Source: Tolypothrix tenuis PCC 7101 (GTDB lineage: Bacteria > Cyanobacteriota > Cyanobacteriia > Cyanobacteriales > Nostocaceae). From it: a stretch of DNA of 64,000 nt. Location of the stretch: contig NZ_AP018248.1 in the NCBI RefSeq assembly GCF_002368295.1, forward strand, positions 8,431,094 to 8,495,093, given 5' to 3'. Below the pieces are notes generated by a model. The model ran no database searches, was not told the DNA's origin, and saw nothing but the letters and a program-made list of their open reading frames with translations. This document shows, piece by piece, positions 45,048-53,971 of the stretch; within the stretch, counting starts at the first letter, position 1; each line of letters starts with the position of its first letter. The translations under genes were made by a program, and so were the position numbers.

Positions 45048-45958
45048 GAGGATGTTTTAAAAGTAAGAGAGAGCTAAAAATTATGCTAGCCGTCGAACCA
45101 TAAGACGAATCATAGCAACATAAATGAATGTTTCGGAAGTTTGAGGTAGTCTTTCATAATCTTTGCTTAAACGCCGACACCAATTTAGCCAGCCAAAAGT
45201 ACGTTCAACGACCCATCGTTTAGGTAAATGGACAAAGCCCTTTTGCTCTAATGGTCGTAGAACAATTGTCACAATCCAGCGAAACATATCCATTACCCAA
45301 CGCATAAATTCGTCTCCTCGGTATCCGCCATCCATCCAAATGGTATTTAACCGTTGTACGTGATTACCTGTATTGTGAACTCGGTTGAGGACTTTTTTGG
45401 CTCCTTCCCGTTCTGGAAGACTGGCAGAAGTGACCAAAACCCTCAAAACTAGCCCTAACATATCCACTGTCAGATGCCGCTTACGTCCATGTATCTTTTT
45501 AGCTGCATCATAACCGACATCTTGGGAAATCATCGTTGCTGTTTCTACTGACTGGCTATCAACTGCGGCCTCTGATGGACTCGGTTCTCGTCCTGCTGCC
45601 ACCCTAACCCACTTGTAAAGTTTGTCGTGAATTTTTAACCATGTACCATCTTTGCTCCATCGCCAAAAATAACCATACACTGTTTGCCAAGGTGGAAAAT
45701 CTCCTGGCAAGCCTCTCCATGTACATCCTTCACAAAGCACATACACAATTGCATTCACTATCGAATATAAAGCTACTGTTCTTGGACGACCTCCTGATTT
45801 AGCTGATGGAAACTCAAGTGCTATCAATTCCCACTGTTCCCATGTCAGGTCACTAGGATATGCTTTAGTCATTCGCTCACAAGGTGCTGTTATCTACAAA
45901 TCTCAGCATAAACTTTGTGAGCTTTCTTACAATAGCCCACCTCTTTTAAAACATCCTC
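45048..45958 (-). mobile_element. IS5-family insertion sequence
   Basis: About 911 bp. Ends GAGGATGTTTTAAAAG (left) and the same sequence inverted at 45943-45958. One transposase lies inside. No target duplication is seen, and the flanking sequences belong to different genes, so a deletion accompanied or followed insertion. Confidence 0.85.
45081..45872 (-). CDS. IS5-family transposase
   Basis: 263 residues. N-terminal DUF4096-type domain (SDLTWEQWELIALEFP, GCTWRGLPGDFPPWQTVYGYF) and a DDE core with AAVDSQSVE (first D), TIWMDGGYRGDEF (second D) and the Y-(2)-R-(3)-E-(6)-K-like element in VVERTFGWLNWCRRLSKDYE. It appears intact, so the element may be active. Confidence 0.95.
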   Translation of the reverse strand: MTKAYPSDLTWEQWELIALEFPSAKSGGRPRTVALYSIVNAIVYVLCEGCTWRGLPGDFPPWQTVYGYFWRWSKDGTWLKIHDKLYKWVRVAAGREPSPSEAAVDSQSVETATMISQDVGYDAAKKIHGRKRHLTVDMLGLVLRVLVTSASLPEREGAKKVLNRVHNTGNHVQRLNTIWMDGGYRGDEFMRWVMDMFRWIVTIVLRPLEQKGFVHLPKRWVVERTFGWLNWCRRLSKDYERLPQTSETFIYVAMIRLMVRRLA

Positions 45959-46200
45959 TGAAACAAGCATTTTCCAGTTCTGGTTTGACACCAACGCCTA
46001 CAGGCGATGTTTCTAGTACTTCAATTGCTGATCTAAGCTTATCAATTGATGAGGCTTTTGGTTACTGGTTCGATTTTGGGGATGATTGGTGGCACCAGAT
46101 TAACGTCACAAACATCTTAGACAAGGCCCCTGCGGGCAAATATCCCAGAATTAGCAAGCGCATTGGAGTTAGCCCTCCTCAATACGCGGATTTTGATTAG
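45959..46200 (+). pseudogene. 5'-truncated plasmid pRiA4b Orf3-like protein
   Basis: The plus-strand frame is open from the IS edge and ends at 46200. It contains FGYWFDFGDDWWHQINV and GKYPRISKRIGVSPPQY, matching the conserved C-terminal part of the pRiA4b Orf3-like family. The N-terminal half is missing. The apparent TTG start at 45985 is not real. Confidence 0.7.
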
Positions 46201-46269
46201 TATGTCTCTTCAAATGTACGGAGTTGTTTTAGAAATCAACACTAGTACTCTGGCAAGTCAACTTTGCTG

Positions 46270-46330
46270 GGTGAAAAAACGAACCACGAAGGCACGAAGT
46301 ACTCAAAGAAAGAGGAAAAGAAGAGAACTA
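46270..46330. repeat. ACGAACCACGAAGGCACGAAG repeat remnant
   Basis: Matches the intergenic repeat family also seen, inverted and diverged, at about 5350-5392. The surrounding short frame is repeat-derived and not called as a gene. Confidence 0.6.
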
Positions 46331-46466
46331 GAAAATTTAATGCACCTAGCATAGTTCCCTTGTCAGACCACTAGTCCTATATTGCAACTATACAAAAGTA
46401 CAATAGTTATTGCAACTAACCATAGAGAAAATATCAATCACAAAAATTATCAATACGTAAATCTCG

Positions 46467-46706
46467 CTAGATGTCAGAAACCTGCCAACCAGTGTTACCT
46501 ACAGACTGGAGAACTGGAGCGTCTTGCACCGGAGCGTAGACGTGAATATATTCTCTTGATTGGCTTTCTACCTCCAAGTCTGGCTGCGGCTCAATGATAG
46601 GTTCATCAGCAGAGACTGTCTCGATAGGCGCAACTTCCTCAATTGCTGGCTGTGAAGTAACAGACTTTTTGACAATCAGTAGTTCCGGTTTTTTAATAGG
46701 TTTCAT
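46467..46706 (-). CDS. Small acidic hypothetical protein
   Basis: 79 residues: a basic N-terminus (MKPIKKPELLIVKKS), an acidic Pro/Glu-rich middle (IIEPQPDLEVESQSREY) and a terminal NTGWQVSDI. No membrane segment, Cys or known motif. The leader-plus-core look could suggest a modified-peptide precursor, but no modifying enzyme is nearby, so I leave it unassigned. Confidence 0.4.
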   Translation of the reverse strand: MKPIKKPELLIVKKSVTSQPAIEEVAPIETVSADEPIIEPQPDLEVESQSREYIHVYAPVQDAPVLQSVGNTGWQVSDI

Positions 46707-47036
46707 GTTTATCTCGGTGCCAAAAGCTTGATAGCAGAAAAACAGATGTAGCTAAAAATTGTGTTAATGCCTCATTTATAGTGAGTGATTGAATAGTCTT
46801 TAACAAGTAGTGAAAACAAGGTAATCTGTTCGGTCTCAATTGAGTATGAACAGACAACAATTAAAGTGCAATTCGCTCCTAGAGTACTGCTAGCGATTGT
46901 AACTGTACTCTTGCAAGTAGTACGTCATCTGTAAAATCTGCAGTTGAACACTCACGTTTTCCACCTAGCAAAACTAAGCTGGAGATGAAGATTCACCGGG
47001 AGCCACTCATCTACAGGCATAGCTGGGCAATATGTA
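46707..47036. other. Intergenic, no gene recognised
   Basis: About 330 bp upstream of the small hypothetical gene and downstream of zwf. I see no tRNA, repeat or convincing frame. Confidence 0.5.
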
Positions 47037-48416
47037 CTACTCCCTCGGCAAGGGATTGTACCAGCGATCGCTCGGCAAGAGTAGTTTATCTGACTCAGGT
47101 GGGCCCCATGTATTTGGCTCATATTCGTAAACGGGTGTGACGCTATCGAGAATTGACTGGACAATCCGCCATTCCTCTTCCACCGTATCTTCGCGAACAA
47201 ATAAGGTGGGATCGCCCCGCATGGCATCGCCTAATAGACGTTCATAGGGTTCCATCTCGTCCCCGCCTCCGTAAAAGGCCAAAAGTTCAACCGCAGAGCC
47301 GATCATGTCTTCGCCTGGGATTTTAGTGCGCGCACCCAGCCCAACGATTACCTCTGGATCTAGTAGAAACCGAACATAATGAGTGTTTTCTTTTCCCCCT
47401 TCTTTGAACACATCTAAAGGTGGACACTTGAGCTTGACCATCACTTCAGTTGTCTTCACAGGCAATTTCTTCCCAGCGCGGATGTAGATGGGAACTCCTG
47501 ACCACCGCCAGGTATTAATAAATAGCCGCACTGCCACAAAAGTTTCTACTTGGGATTGGGGAGAAACACCTTCTTCGTCGCGGTAACCGCGAAATTGACC
47601 GCGAATAATGTCATTAGCTTGCAGTGAAGGTATAGCTTTGAGAATACGCTCTTTTTCATCCCGGATGGCATCAGGAGCATTACTAGCGGGTGCATCCATG
47701 CAAACTGAAGCTAATACTTGCAGCATATGGTTTTCCACCACATCCCGAATTGCACCAGTCTCCTCATAGAAGTGCCCCCGTCCTTGAATGCCAAAATTTT
47801 CTGCCATGACAATCTGGATGCTTTCAACATAGTTACGATTCCAGATTGGTTCGAGAAATGAGTTAGCAAACCGAAAATAGAGTAAATTTAGCAGTGGTTC
47901 TTTGCCCAGATAATGGTCGATGCGATAGATAGAAGTTTCGGGAAACACCGATGCCAGAATTTGGTTTAACTCACGTGCTGATTGCAAATCCCGGCCAAAT
48001 GGTTTTTCAATGACTACGCGGGCATTTTTCGCACAACCTGATTTGCCCAATCCTTCTACTACTGGGGCAAACAGGCTAGGCGGAATTGCTAGATAGTAGA
48101 GAGGACTTTTGGCATCACCCAGGGCTTGACGTAATTTTTCGTAAGTTTCTGGTTTGTTGTAGTCACCAGAGACATACTCAAGCCATGAGGAAAGTTGATC
48201 AAATGCTGCTTGATCTACACCGCCATGATGTTCTAGGCTATCACGTGCCCTTTCCCTAAGTTGATCCGTCGTCCAAGGTCGTCCGGCAACACCAATCACT
48301 GGCACATTGAGATTACCTCGCTTCACCATTGACTGAAGGCTCTTAAAGATTTTCTTGTATGCCAGGTCACCTGTTGCCCCGAAAAATACCAGTGCGTCTG
48401 AATGAAGAGTTTCCAT
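47037..48416 (-). CDS. zwf: Glucose-6-phosphate dehydrogenase (accessory copy)
   Basis: 459 residues. NADP-binding FFGATGDLAYKKIF at the N-terminus, the G6PDH signature with catalytic residues YRIDHYLGKEPL (about 170-181), EKPFGRDL, and the C-terminal SDRWYNPLPRE. It oxidises glucose-6-phosphate to the lactone, producing NADPH. It is shorter than the usual cyanobacterial Zwf (about 509 residues) and no opcA is adjacent, so it is probably a second, acquired isozyme. Divergent from an SDR gene that could use the NADPH. Confidence 0.94.
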   Translation of the reverse strand: METLHSDALVFFGATGDLAYKKIFKSLQSMVKRGNLNVPVIGVAGRPWTTDQLRERARDSLEHHGGVDQAAFDQLSSWLEYVSGDYNKPETYEKLRQALGDAKSPLYYLAIPPSLFAPVVEGLGKSGCAKNARVVIEKPFGRDLQSARELNQILASVFPETSIYRIDHYLGKEPLLNLLYFRFANSFLEPIWNRNYVESIQIVMAENFGIQGRGHFYEETGAIRDVVENHMLQVLASVCMDAPASNAPDAIRDEKERILKAIPSLQANDIIRGQFRGYRDEEGVSPQSQVETFVAVRLFINTWRWSGVPIYIRAGKKLPVKTTEVMVKLKCPPLDVFKEGGKENTHYVRFLLDPEVIVGLGARTKIPGEDMIGSAVELLAFYGGGDEMEPYERLLGDAMRGDPTLFVREDTVEEEWRIVQSILDSVTPVYEYEPNTWGPPESDKLLLPSDRWYNPLPRE

Positions 48417-48717
48417 GACGAACCTCTTGAGGAATTAGCTTTTTCATGATGGCTGACAACAGCTTATCAGCAAAATCTTGCTTTACTACGGCAGCTAAAG
48501 TAAGCAAACAATACTGGACTTAACACAGGAGCCGATACAGATTTGTTGCTCCTCGCGATCGCTCACTGCCACCAAACCTGAAACCAATAAACAAGTTATC
48601 ATTTTTGCATGGACAAGCACGATCTCTATTCTCATGATCGTGTTGGGCATCACTGCTCCCAGCGCAGCCCACTGCAGGCATTGCACTTCCTTTAAACTAT
48701 GAAAGAGAAAAACACTT
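48417..48717. other. Divergent region between zwf and SDR
   Basis: Promoter region for both genes. A plus-strand stretch (about 48583-48699) reads as a short hydrophobic peptide (VIIFAWTSTISILMIVLG) without a start codon; it may be a remnant of a membrane or secreted protein. One GCGATCGC octamer is present. Confidence 0.45.
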
Positions 48718-49512
48718 ATGGATCTCCAACTATCAAATAAGGTTGCACTGGTGAGCGGTTCAAGTGCCGGAATTGGACTGGCAATAGCTACTACACTTGC
48801 TCAAGAAGGAGCGACGGTCATTGTCAATGGCAGAACGCAAGAGCGAGTAAACCAAGCCCTTGATCAGATTCGGCGCATTGTGCCAAATGCTAAACTTCAA
48901 GGAATTGCTGCCGATCTGGGAACCCAAGCAGGAGCTGAATTGTTGTTTCAACAGGTGCCATTAGTCAACATTTTGGTGAACAACTTGGGAATTTATGGCT
49001 CCAAAGCATTTGAAGATATCTCCGATGAAGAGTGGATGAACATTCTGGAAGTGAATGTGATGAGTGGTGTTCGGCTCTCACGTCATTACTTACCGCTGAT
49101 GCTGAAGCAAGATTGGGGACGCATTATTTTCATCTCTAGTGAGTCTGCCTTGAATATTCCCGCCGAGATGATTCACTATGGGGTGAGCAAGACTGCACAG
49201 GTGGCGTTGGCTCGTGGTTTAGCTGAAACAACCGCAGGCAGTAATGTCACAGTCAATTCAGTATTGCCTGGGCCAACCCGTTCCGAAGGAGTGGAAATTT
49301 TTATCCAGGGACTTGCCAAAGATCAAAGTATTTCACCCGAACAAGTTGAGAAAGAGTTTTTTAGTAAAACTCGCCCATCTTCACTAATTCAGCGATTTGC
49401 TTCAACGTCTGAAGTTGCTGTATTGGTGGCGTTTGTTGCTAGTCCCTTAGCCTCTGCGATTAATGGTGCGGCTCTGCGAGTCGAGGGCGGATTGGTGCGA
49501 TCAATTATTTAA
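48718..49512 (+). CDS. SDR-family oxidoreductase
   Basis: 264 residues. SGSSAGIGLAIA cofactor loop, NNLGIYG, catalytic Ser in ISSESAL and YGVSK, and C-terminal INGAALRVEGG. The N-terminus has the usual Rossmann start (LSNKVALVSG). Substrate unknown. Divergently transcribed from the accessory zwf. Confidence 0.93.
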   Translation: MDLQLSNKVALVSGSSAGIGLAIATTLAQEGATVIVNGRTQERVNQALDQIRRIVPNAKLQGIAADLGTQAGAELLFQQVPLVNILVNNLGIYGSKAFEDISDEEWMNILEVNVMSGVRLSRHYLPLMLKQDWGRIIFISSESALNIPAEMIHYGVSKTAQVALARGLAETTAGSNVTVNSVLPGPTRSEGVEIFIQGLAKDQSISPEQVEKEFFSKTRPSSLIQRFASTSEVAVLVAFVASPLASAINGAALRVEGGLVRSII

Positions 49513-49630
49513 CACAACGAACGTGAAAATCCGGTTAGTACCATAGCATTGAACTTCTGCAAACAAGGTATGCAAAACACAAAGCGTTTGAGAAGCAAAA
49601 TTTTGGTTGAAGAATACATCCGTCAGAATC

Positions 49631-49716
49631 AATAAGTCGGGGATTCAGACCAGCGACTTATTGAACGCGAGTGCGTCTCCCCTTGGGAGAAGACCACCAA
49701 ATCTACGATTTGGTGG
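49631..49716. ncRNA. Three consecutive hairpins; possible remnant of an IS200/IS605 omega-RNA or end
   Basis: Stem 1: AATAAGTCG 49631-49639 with CGACTTATT 49654-49662. Stem 2: TCTCCC 49676-49681 with GGGAGA 49685-49690. Stem 3: CCACCAAATC 49694-49703 with GATTTGGTGG 49707-49716. The array of strong hairpins, without coding potential, resembles the structured right end of tnpB-bearing IS elements as I recall them. No tnpB is present here. Assignment is inference. Confidence 0.4.
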
Positions 49717-49737
49717 GGGTGCAAAAACGTCGGTTAT

Positions 49738-49743
49738 TCATCC
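49738..49743. repeat. Target-site duplication (left) of IS copy 2
   Basis: TCATCC here is repeated at 51361-51366, directly flanking the insertion that includes the extra 53-bp left end. Confidence 0.85.
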
Positions 49744-51360
49744 CTGGAGTTTAGACTAAAGCATGACAAAATGACCCAGCAGCAGTGAGTTGACAACTGG
49801 AGTTTAGACTAAAGCATGACAAAATGACCCAGCAGCAGTGAGTTGACAAGTTACACATCTCAAAGCAAAAAAACTCAATGTCAAGCGGACTGTGGTTGTT
49901 CTTTTTTCGGCTTGGCAGTACTTTTTTTAACTGTAGGATAACGAATTCTACGCAGGCGAACTTTGCCAGCAGGCCAGCCTTGAGACTTTCCACGGGGTTT
50001 GGGTGAAACAGACGGTGTACCAATGGCGGCGAAAACTGCTGCCATTGCTTGAGCGACCCGTCCAGGGGACAATCTGGACTGTTTTTTCTGCCAAGGTAAA
50101 GGATTGTCATGTACAATCCCATGTGCAAGCCAAAGTTGCCAAGTCATCAGGGGTAAAAGGTCACTCCACCGCTGACACTGTTCTGGGGTACTCAATTGCG
50201 GCAGAGTCCAATGCAAGCGCCCTTTGGCAAAACGATACCAGTGGTCAATGGCAAATCGACGGCAGTAAAGCTGCCAGAATGAGGATAAAGCAGGCATAGA
50301 TAGTCCCACCCACACCAACCATAAAGCCTTGTTTTTTGGCACACCAAATTCATCTAAGCGCTGAATTTGAATCAAATTCATGGAATGATCTTTGGACTGT
50401 TGAAAATGAAGATTACACCATAAGCGGATAGATAAACGCCCCATTTTTGGGTCGTTGACTTCAATGATTTGGTCAGGTGTCCACCATGTAGACGAATCGT
50501 TGAGTTTAAATTTATCACCGTGGATACGGGGACGACCAGTGCCGCCATAAGGTGGGGGCGCACCATACAGCAGTCGATTGGAGCGCAAACGCATTAATTT
50601 GTCTGCGGCAATATCGCTTGTTTGTTTCACGAAACTAGCACACCCGTATTCTGCATCCCACAAGCTAATGGGGCTTGTTGGCAGGTTTGAGCATACTAGT
50701 TTTAGTTGTGCGGCAGCTTTTTGAATTGGGTTCTCAAAACTGGTGATGCGTTCATGTAATAGGGGTAATGCCCAACTGCCCTCTGTTTCCGGCACAACTG
50801 CAATGGTGCTGTAGCCTTGTCCCAAGGTTACGGGTTTTGCCCCTGACATGGGTTGAACTTGATGCTCATAGGTTCGGTCTTTCAATGTTGGGGCATGTAA
50901 TCTTGCCCAAGCTGTATGGTCTCCTGCTAAGATGATTTTTTCTGTGGGATTGAGTTGTTTTATATACAACTTCATCAGTTCGGTTCGGGGCGGATTTCCG
51001 TCTTGTATTGCCTCGTATACACTCGACCATTGCCTGCGAAACACGGGAGACACTGATAGTTCTGCAAATGAATTAATACTACGTGTTACTAACACTGCAT
51101 CCATCAAGTCGAATAAGGCATCTTTGGCTTTACCCAGGATAGTGTACACACCTGTGCGAAATTGTTTAAGCTTTTCTAATGTCATGGTCAAGCTGTTAAT
51201 TTTTTTCCTTTTATCAGCATTGACCAATTTGCGGTTAGTTCAACATCGCTGACCGCTTTTTTTGTTCGCGGATTTTTCTCCTGTTCAGCTATGTCCTTTT
51301 TTTGACTATTTTTCTCTCAGTGTTATTTTCCCCGCCAACCCTATTTAGTCTAAAGTCCAG
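49744..51360 (-). mobile_element. IS copy 2 with duplicated left end
   Basis: A complete 1564-bp element (49797-51360) of the same family as 40336-41899, preceded by a tandem copy of its first 53 bp (49744-49796). The whole 1617-bp unit is bounded by TCATCC on both sides. The internal junction is TGACAA|CTGGAG, and the left flank of copy 1 has the same TGACAA. Confidence 0.93.
49881..51227 (-). CDS. DDE transposase (IS4/IS701-like), copy 2
   Basis: 448-residue frame with the same protein sequence as the transposase at 40420-41766, including AGDHTAWAR, WDAEYGCA and IDHWYRF. ATG 51185 is the likelier start. Sequence identity implies recent transposition or gene conversion. Confidence 0.92.
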   Translation of the reverse strand: MVNADKRKKINSLTMTLEKLKQFRTGVYTILGKAKDALFDLMDAVLVTRSINSFAELSVSPVFRRQWSSVYEAIQDGNPPRTELMKLYIKQLNPTEKIILAGDHTAWARLHAPTLKDRTYEHQVQPMSGAKPVTLGQGYSTIAVVPETEGSWALPLLHERITSFENPIQKAAAQLKLVCSNLPTSPISLWDAEYGCASFVKQTSDIAADKLMRLRSNRLLYGAPPPYGGTGRPRIHGDKFKLNDSSTWWTPDQIIEVNDPKMGRLSIRLWCNLHFQQSKDHSMNLIQIQRLDEFGVPKNKALWLVWVGLSMPALSSFWQLYCRRFAIDHWYRFAKGRLHWTLPQLSTPEQCQRWSDLLPLMTWQLWLAHGIVHDNPLPWQKKQSRLSPGRVAQAMAAVFAAIGTPSVSPKPRGKSQGWPAGKVRLRRIRYPTVKKSTAKPKKEQPQSA

Positions 51361-51366
51361 TCATCC
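51361..51366. repeat. Target-site duplication (right) of IS copy 2
   Basis: TCATCC, the same six bases as 49738-49743. Removing the insertion leaves GGTTAT-TCATCC-GTCACT. Confidence 0.85.
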
Positions 51367-51452
51367 GTCACTCGCACAGAATACAAGCAAGAGAATTCTG
51401 GCTCCTGACTCCTGAATTCTGTTTGATAATCTGAATAAATCACTCTGACAAC

Positions 51453-53285
51453 TCAAGATTCTTCAAATAGGCGATCGCCCCGATGTAATCGTTCTGCAAT
51501 TTGATAAGTTTGACCTTGAGAACGCATAGTGGGCGAATGAGCTGCTAAATACCGAGATGCAGCAACTAATATATGAATCCCTGCCGGAGTTTTACCTAGG
51601 AGTGAGTACTGGCGAAAAGCAGCCTCTATTTCTTGAATAACATGAAAATCACGATTTTCACGCAACATCATTTTACCCAGCATAGCCATCAGTTTTTCTG
51701 GCGAACCGCCGCTATATAAATAATTAGCTACTAATTGACCTGTTTGGTTGACTTGCTGCTGACGGTTTAATAAATCTGGTAGCTGTTGGAGTAATTCTTC
51801 AGGATTTTCTGTGGTATCTTTTGGTTCTGGTAGCCGTGCTGGTGGTACATTCAAAAAGCGATTTAAATACACACTCATCGCCGCATCAAAAACTCCTTTG
51901 AGTAATTCAATTGTTGGTACTCTTCGCAATGCTTGGTGAACAGCATTAGCAAAGGTAAATGGATGATGGGCGGAGTTCCAATCGCCAAAATCATTATTGG
52001 TGTGGAAACGAGCGACTCGCAATGCTGCTGCATAAGTAACGATGCTGGCTAATTGTTCTGCTCTACAACCTGCTTGCAGTGCATCTAATAGCGAATCGGC
52101 AATCGCTTGTGGGTCTTCACCCAATAAAATTGGTAATAATTCCTCTTGCTTTGACCAAGTTCCTTGTCGAGATTTACCTAGACTTAATGCTTTAGGTAAT
52201 TGCTCACTAGCCGATTCCAAAATGGCGATTAAATCCACAGGGTAGCGCCAGGAATTAGATTCTTCCATCCTATCGGCATTAGCTAAACCCGGAACTAAGC
52301 TAGCCAAAGTTGACTCAGCAGCTTGCCAACCCACCGCATCAAGTGCCTCTAACGCTTTGTTGATAAAATCAAGGGTATGCCCAACGTCAAGATAACGATG
52401 ATCGCAAGCAGCACAGAATAGCATATCTGCTATTTGTTGTGAATTTGCTCCCGAAGCGAGCGCAGATACTAAACATCTCTGCGCTGCTTCAGTATCCCGT
52501 ACCTGAATAAATTGGCGGAACCAGCTTTTGAGAGTTGCAACATCAACTGTAGAGTTAGGTAAAGGATGGACAACAAACTCTGGTGGCGAACCTGCACTAT
52601 CATTCGCTACGGCTGACAATCCATGAAATAAAGCACGGGGTTTATCTTCTGCATCTAGATAAGGTAGGAGATTCATCATGCTTGTGTGGATAGTTAACCC
52701 TGTACTCCAACCTGCTTTGTTATAGCGAGTGCCAAATTCTAGCCCCATGAGAAATGGTTCAGCCGGATTGACCCCCATATCTAAAAGTGCGATCGCACTT
52801 TTAGCAATCACTAAAGAAATGTTTTGCTCTAAACCATCTTGTAAACGTTGGCGGTGGTGGGTATGAAGGTTATCTGGTGGCGCTAAATTTACCCACACTT
52901 CACCATCACGGATTTCTACAGGGAAACAAGGAACATCATCTGCCCAAGAGTCAAAAGTGCCACCACTAGCAAGGTCAAAACGGGCATAATGCCAAGGACA
53001 GGTAACAATACCATCCTTGCAGGTGCTGCCTTTGAGAGGAAAGCCCATGTGGGGACAACGGTTGTCAATTGCATAAACTTGATCGTTGGCGTAAAACAAA
53101 GCAAGAGTCTGCTTTTGTTGATGCACTAGTAAACTGCCTGCTGCTTGAACATCTTTAAGTTGAGCAACAAGGATATAATTATCTGTTTCGGTTGCACCTT
53201 CAAATATTTGAGTCATTGAATTGCACACTATTGATATCCATACTTCCACTGTGTCGAAGTTTTTCTCTTTTGAGCTTGTGTGCAA
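51453..53285 (-). CDS. Rieske [2Fe-2S] protein with large helical C-terminal domain
   Basis: 610 residues; ATG 53216 (MTQIFEGATETDNYILVAQLKDV) is the better start. The Rieske domain has CPHMGF (C77, H79) and CPWHYARF (C96, H99) and is of the dioxygenase-ferredoxin type. The following ~480 residues are helical (HHRQRLQDGLEQNISLVIAKSAI onward) and I do not recognise a catalytic motif. It is not a canonical ring-hydroxylating dioxygenase alpha subunit. No partner oxidoreductase is adjacent. Confidence 0.85.
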   Translation of the reverse strand: MHTSSKEKNFDTVEVWISIVCNSMTQIFEGATETDNYILVAQLKDVQAAGSLLVHQQKQTLALFYANDQVYAIDNRCPHMGFPLKGSTCKDGIVTCPWHYARFDLASGGTFDSWADDVPCFPVEIRDGEVWVNLAPPDNLHTHHRQRLQDGLEQNISLVIAKSAIALLDMGVNPAEPFLMGLEFGTRYNKAGWSTGLTIHTSMMNLLPYLDAEDKPRALFHGLSAVANDSAGSPPEFVVHPLPNSTVDVATLKSWFRQFIQVRDTEAAQRCLVSALASGANSQQIADMLFCAACDHRYLDVGHTLDFINKALEALDAVGWQAAESTLASLVPGLANADRMEESNSWRYPVDLIAILESASEQLPKALSLGKSRQGTWSKQEELLPILLGEDPQAIADSLLDALQAGCRAEQLASIVTYAAALRVARFHTNNDFGDWNSAHHPFTFANAVHQALRRVPTIELLKGVFDAAMSVYLNRFLNVPPARLPEPKDTTENPEELLQQLPDLLNRQQQVNQTGQLVANYLYSGGSPEKLMAMLGKMMLRENRDFHVIQEIEAAFRQYSLLGKTPAGIHILVAASRYLAAHSPTMRSQGQTYQIAERLHRGDRLFEES

Positions 53286-53971
53286 TTATAATTTTTGTTA
53301 ACTATCGCAATAGTACTTGACGCTTCCTTCTCACAGGAATTAAAAGATAAAGCAGAAGTATTTAAGAGTAAGTTAGCTTTTAAGCGCCAAAGAACTTCTA
53401 ACTAACAGATGAAGGGAACGAATCAGCCGAAAGTTGTTCCCAAAAAACTTGACCCAATAGAAACCAGTCCAGCAGCAATGATAGAAAAGCCTAAACTAAA
53501 AACTAAAAGTTAGGCTCATTTAGCAACGCATCTCAACAGATTAGCAGTTTTTCAAAGTTTGGGTGAGATGCGTCGATGAGCTCAATCCATTTGAACACAG
53601 AATTATGCTTGCTTAATAGAAAAGCGTGAATAATTATTAAGTATACATTCTTCGCAATTATTAACCGTCTAAATGCGGGATAATATGCCTGAGCCTTGAG
53701 ACACAAGTTCTACCATTGGTGCATATTTATCAAAGGAAGAGCCAGTCGCTTCGCTCCAATTCAAAATTATGAATTCAAAATTCAAAATTATTACAAGCCC
53801 ACGGCTTTAGCCATGAGCTTGTGATAAGGATGCCGCATTTCTTGCACTACGTGCCTCGCAATACATCTTTGTTTTAAAGTGGACTTGTGCCCCACAACTA
53901 AAGTTTTTAAGTAGTTTTACATTTTTGAATTTTGAATTTTGAATTTTGAATTTTGAATTGTTTTGTCATTA
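53286..53971. other. Repeat-rich intergenic region
   Basis: It contains CGCATCTCA (about 53546) with its complement TGAGATGCG (about 53565-53573), AATTCAAAATT repeats (53757-53790), a hairpin at 53793-53822, and TTTTGAA heptamers (53928-53960). No gene is supported. The hairpin with inner GGCTTTAGCC resembles ends of IS200/IS605-family elements. Confidence 0.6.
53793..53822. repeat. Hairpin ACAAGC...GCTTGT, IS200/IS605-end-like
   Basis: ACAAGC pairs with GCTTGT, with an inner GGCTTTAGCC stem. Possibly a subterminal hairpin left by a lost single-strand transposon. Pattern-based only. Confidence 0.4.

Noticed and set aside
45985..46200. 71-residue protein starting at TTG 45985 as a complete gene
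   Set aside because: The frame continues upstream to the IS edge, and the conserved domain is only the C-terminal part, so it is a truncated fragment.
46467..46706. 79-residue protein as a modified-peptide precursor
   Set aside because: The shape is suggestive, but no modification enzyme or transporter is adjacent and the sequence has no recognised leader motif.
40336..51360. The two directly repeated IS copies as a composite transposon or as marks of plasmid integration by recombination
   Set aside because: The outer flanks differ (TGACAA and TCATCC), and copy 2 has its own TCATCC duplication on both sides, so it inserted independently. The intervening par cassette can still be plasmid-derived.
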